Source: Photobacterium profundum SS9
Lineage (GTDB): Bacteria; Pseudomonadota; Gammaproteobacteria; Enterobacterales; Vibrionaceae
Length of the DNA stretch: 64,000 nt
NCBI RefSeq assembly: GCF_000196255.1
Contig: NC_006371.1
Span: forward strand, 1,844,677-1,908,676
Direction: 5' to 3'
The notes beneath the pieces are model-generated. The model saw only the letters and a program-made list of their open reading frames with translations. It was not told the DNA's origin and did not search any database. Shown here one piece after another: positions 63,490 to 64,000 of the stretch; positions within the stretch are counted from its first letter, which is position 1, and every line of letters starts with the position of its first letter. The translations under genes were made by a program, and so were the position numbers.

Positions 63490-64000
63490 GGGCTGTAAAC
63501 TAAACAACCACCTACTAAAGTAGGTGGGTTAGTATTAAGGACTGAAAGTCCGGATACGGGTCAAAGACCCGTTTTCGTTAGCCTTCTGTCCTGAAGTTAT
63601 CTTCAGCCTTGGGCTCAAAGTGATGATCAAGGTATTCCTTTATCATTTCTTCCGTTAGGTCACCAGATGTCACACAAAAGTAGCCTCTAGCCCAAAAATG
63701 ACGTCCCCAGTATTTCTTCTTTAAATCAGGATAACTCTCGAACAACTTAGCCGATGTACGGCCTTTAATCCTTCGCATTATTTCGCTAGGTGCCATATTG
63801 GGTGGTGCAGAAACTAACAAGTGAACATGATCTTTACTGATTACCCCCTTCAAAATATCAATCTCAAAAGCATGACATGTTTGCCTGATTAGCTCTCGAG
63901 CTTTCAAGCCAACATCACCAGTCAAAACTTGATAACGATACTTCGTTACAAAAACGAAATGGTACTGAATTTTGAAGACTGTATGACTTCCATATCTATA
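63490..64000 (-). mobile_element. IS200/IS605-family element (incomplete, right edge)
   Basis: The tnpA gene runs off the right edge. Near its end, CCACCTACTAAAGTAGGTGG (63510-63529) is a hairpin of the type that marks IS200/IS605 ends, and ACGGGTCAAAGACCCGT (about 63557-63573) is a terminator hairpin. No inverted terminal repeats, as expected of this family. The exact left boundary (about 63490-63505) is not certain. Confidence 0.7.
63578..64000 (-). CDS. tnpA: IS200/IS605 TnpA, Y1 transposase (partial)
   Basis: 141 codons in frame to the edge. The protein begins ...YRYGSHTVFKIQYHFVFVTKYRYQVL, the usual TnpA start, and has the His-hydrophobic-His motif KDHVHLLVSAP. The C-terminal region FWARGYFCVTSGDLTEEMIKEYLDHH carries the catalytic Tyr helix. 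It is a single-strand HUH transposase. The true start is outside the window by a few codons. Confidence 0.9.
   Translation of the reverse strand, partial: YRYGSHTVFKIQYHFVFVTKYRYQVLTGDVGLKARELIRQTCHAFEIDILKGVISKDHVHLLVSAPPNMAPSEIMRRIKGRTSAKLFESYPDLKKKYWGRHFWARGYFCVTSGDLTEEMIKEYLDHHFEPKAEDNFRTEG

Overview
The window looks like part of a Vibrionaceae genome (Vibrio or Photobacterium type), probably the smaller chromosome. Three things point there: a large sedentary integron cassette array with near-identical 98-bp attC sites, a CqsS/CqsA cholera-autoinducer-1 quorum-sensing pair, and the gene content and moderate AT-richness. No rRNA, tRNA or CRISPR array was found.

Region 1 (1-16.99 kb) is an integron cassette array invaded by insertion sequences. 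The attC sites and almost every cassette gene read on the minus strand, so the integrase and attI should lie beyond the right side of the array; neither is in the window. The cassettes carry a lipoprotein, a GNAT acetyltransferase, a papain-like (YiiX-type) hydrolase with a lipoprotein, small membrane proteins, and eight copies of a ~460-bp repeated cassette with no convincing gene. Three nearly identical IS10-like elements sit exactly in the R' box of attC sites, and two copies of one IS66-family element sit at one identical position inside attC. A Tn5-like IS4-family element is inserted in a repeat cassette.

Region 2 (17-21.6 kb) is mobile-element debris: an IS3-family element with a broken orfB, an IS1595 fragment, an intact cytochrome P450 gene, and the remains of a Tn7-like transposon of the CRISPR-associated I-F3 type. 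These remains are an N-terminal tniQ fragment, a broken tnsA, and a transposon end with two TnsB-type binding repeats, located 21 bp downstream of guaC, a known I-F3 attachment gene.

Region 3 (21.6-31.7 kb) holds guaC with a promoter followed at once by a terminator-like hairpin, a small unknown gene, an unknown exported-protein gene split by an IS66-family element with a perfect 8-bp duplication, then oligogalacturonate lyase and a sodium/solute symporter, with an intact IS1595 element just upstream.

Region 4 (32-48 kb) is a complete pectin/oligogalacturonate utilisation locus: PL9 exopolygalacturonate lyase, KdgM porin, an IclR regulator, a TRAP transporter, KduI, Eda-type aldolase, KdgK, an RpiB-like isomerase, KdgF, YgjV-like protein, KduD and KdgR. 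Recurrent palindromes of the type TGAAACnnnGTTTTAATT precede the main transcription units and one extra unit, a CBS/nucleotidyltransferase protein plus a DnaQ-like exonuclease.

Region 5 (48-57.3 kb) is choline to glycine-betaine: a choline/carnitine acyltransferase, an ABC choline transporter (ATPase, permease, binding protein), choline dehydrogenase, a frameshifted betaine aldehyde dehydrogenase and BetI with a near-palindromic operator.

Region 6 (57.9-64 kb) has cqsS and cqsA convergent to each other, an HBM-type chemoreceptor and an IS200/IS605 TnpA running off the right edge.
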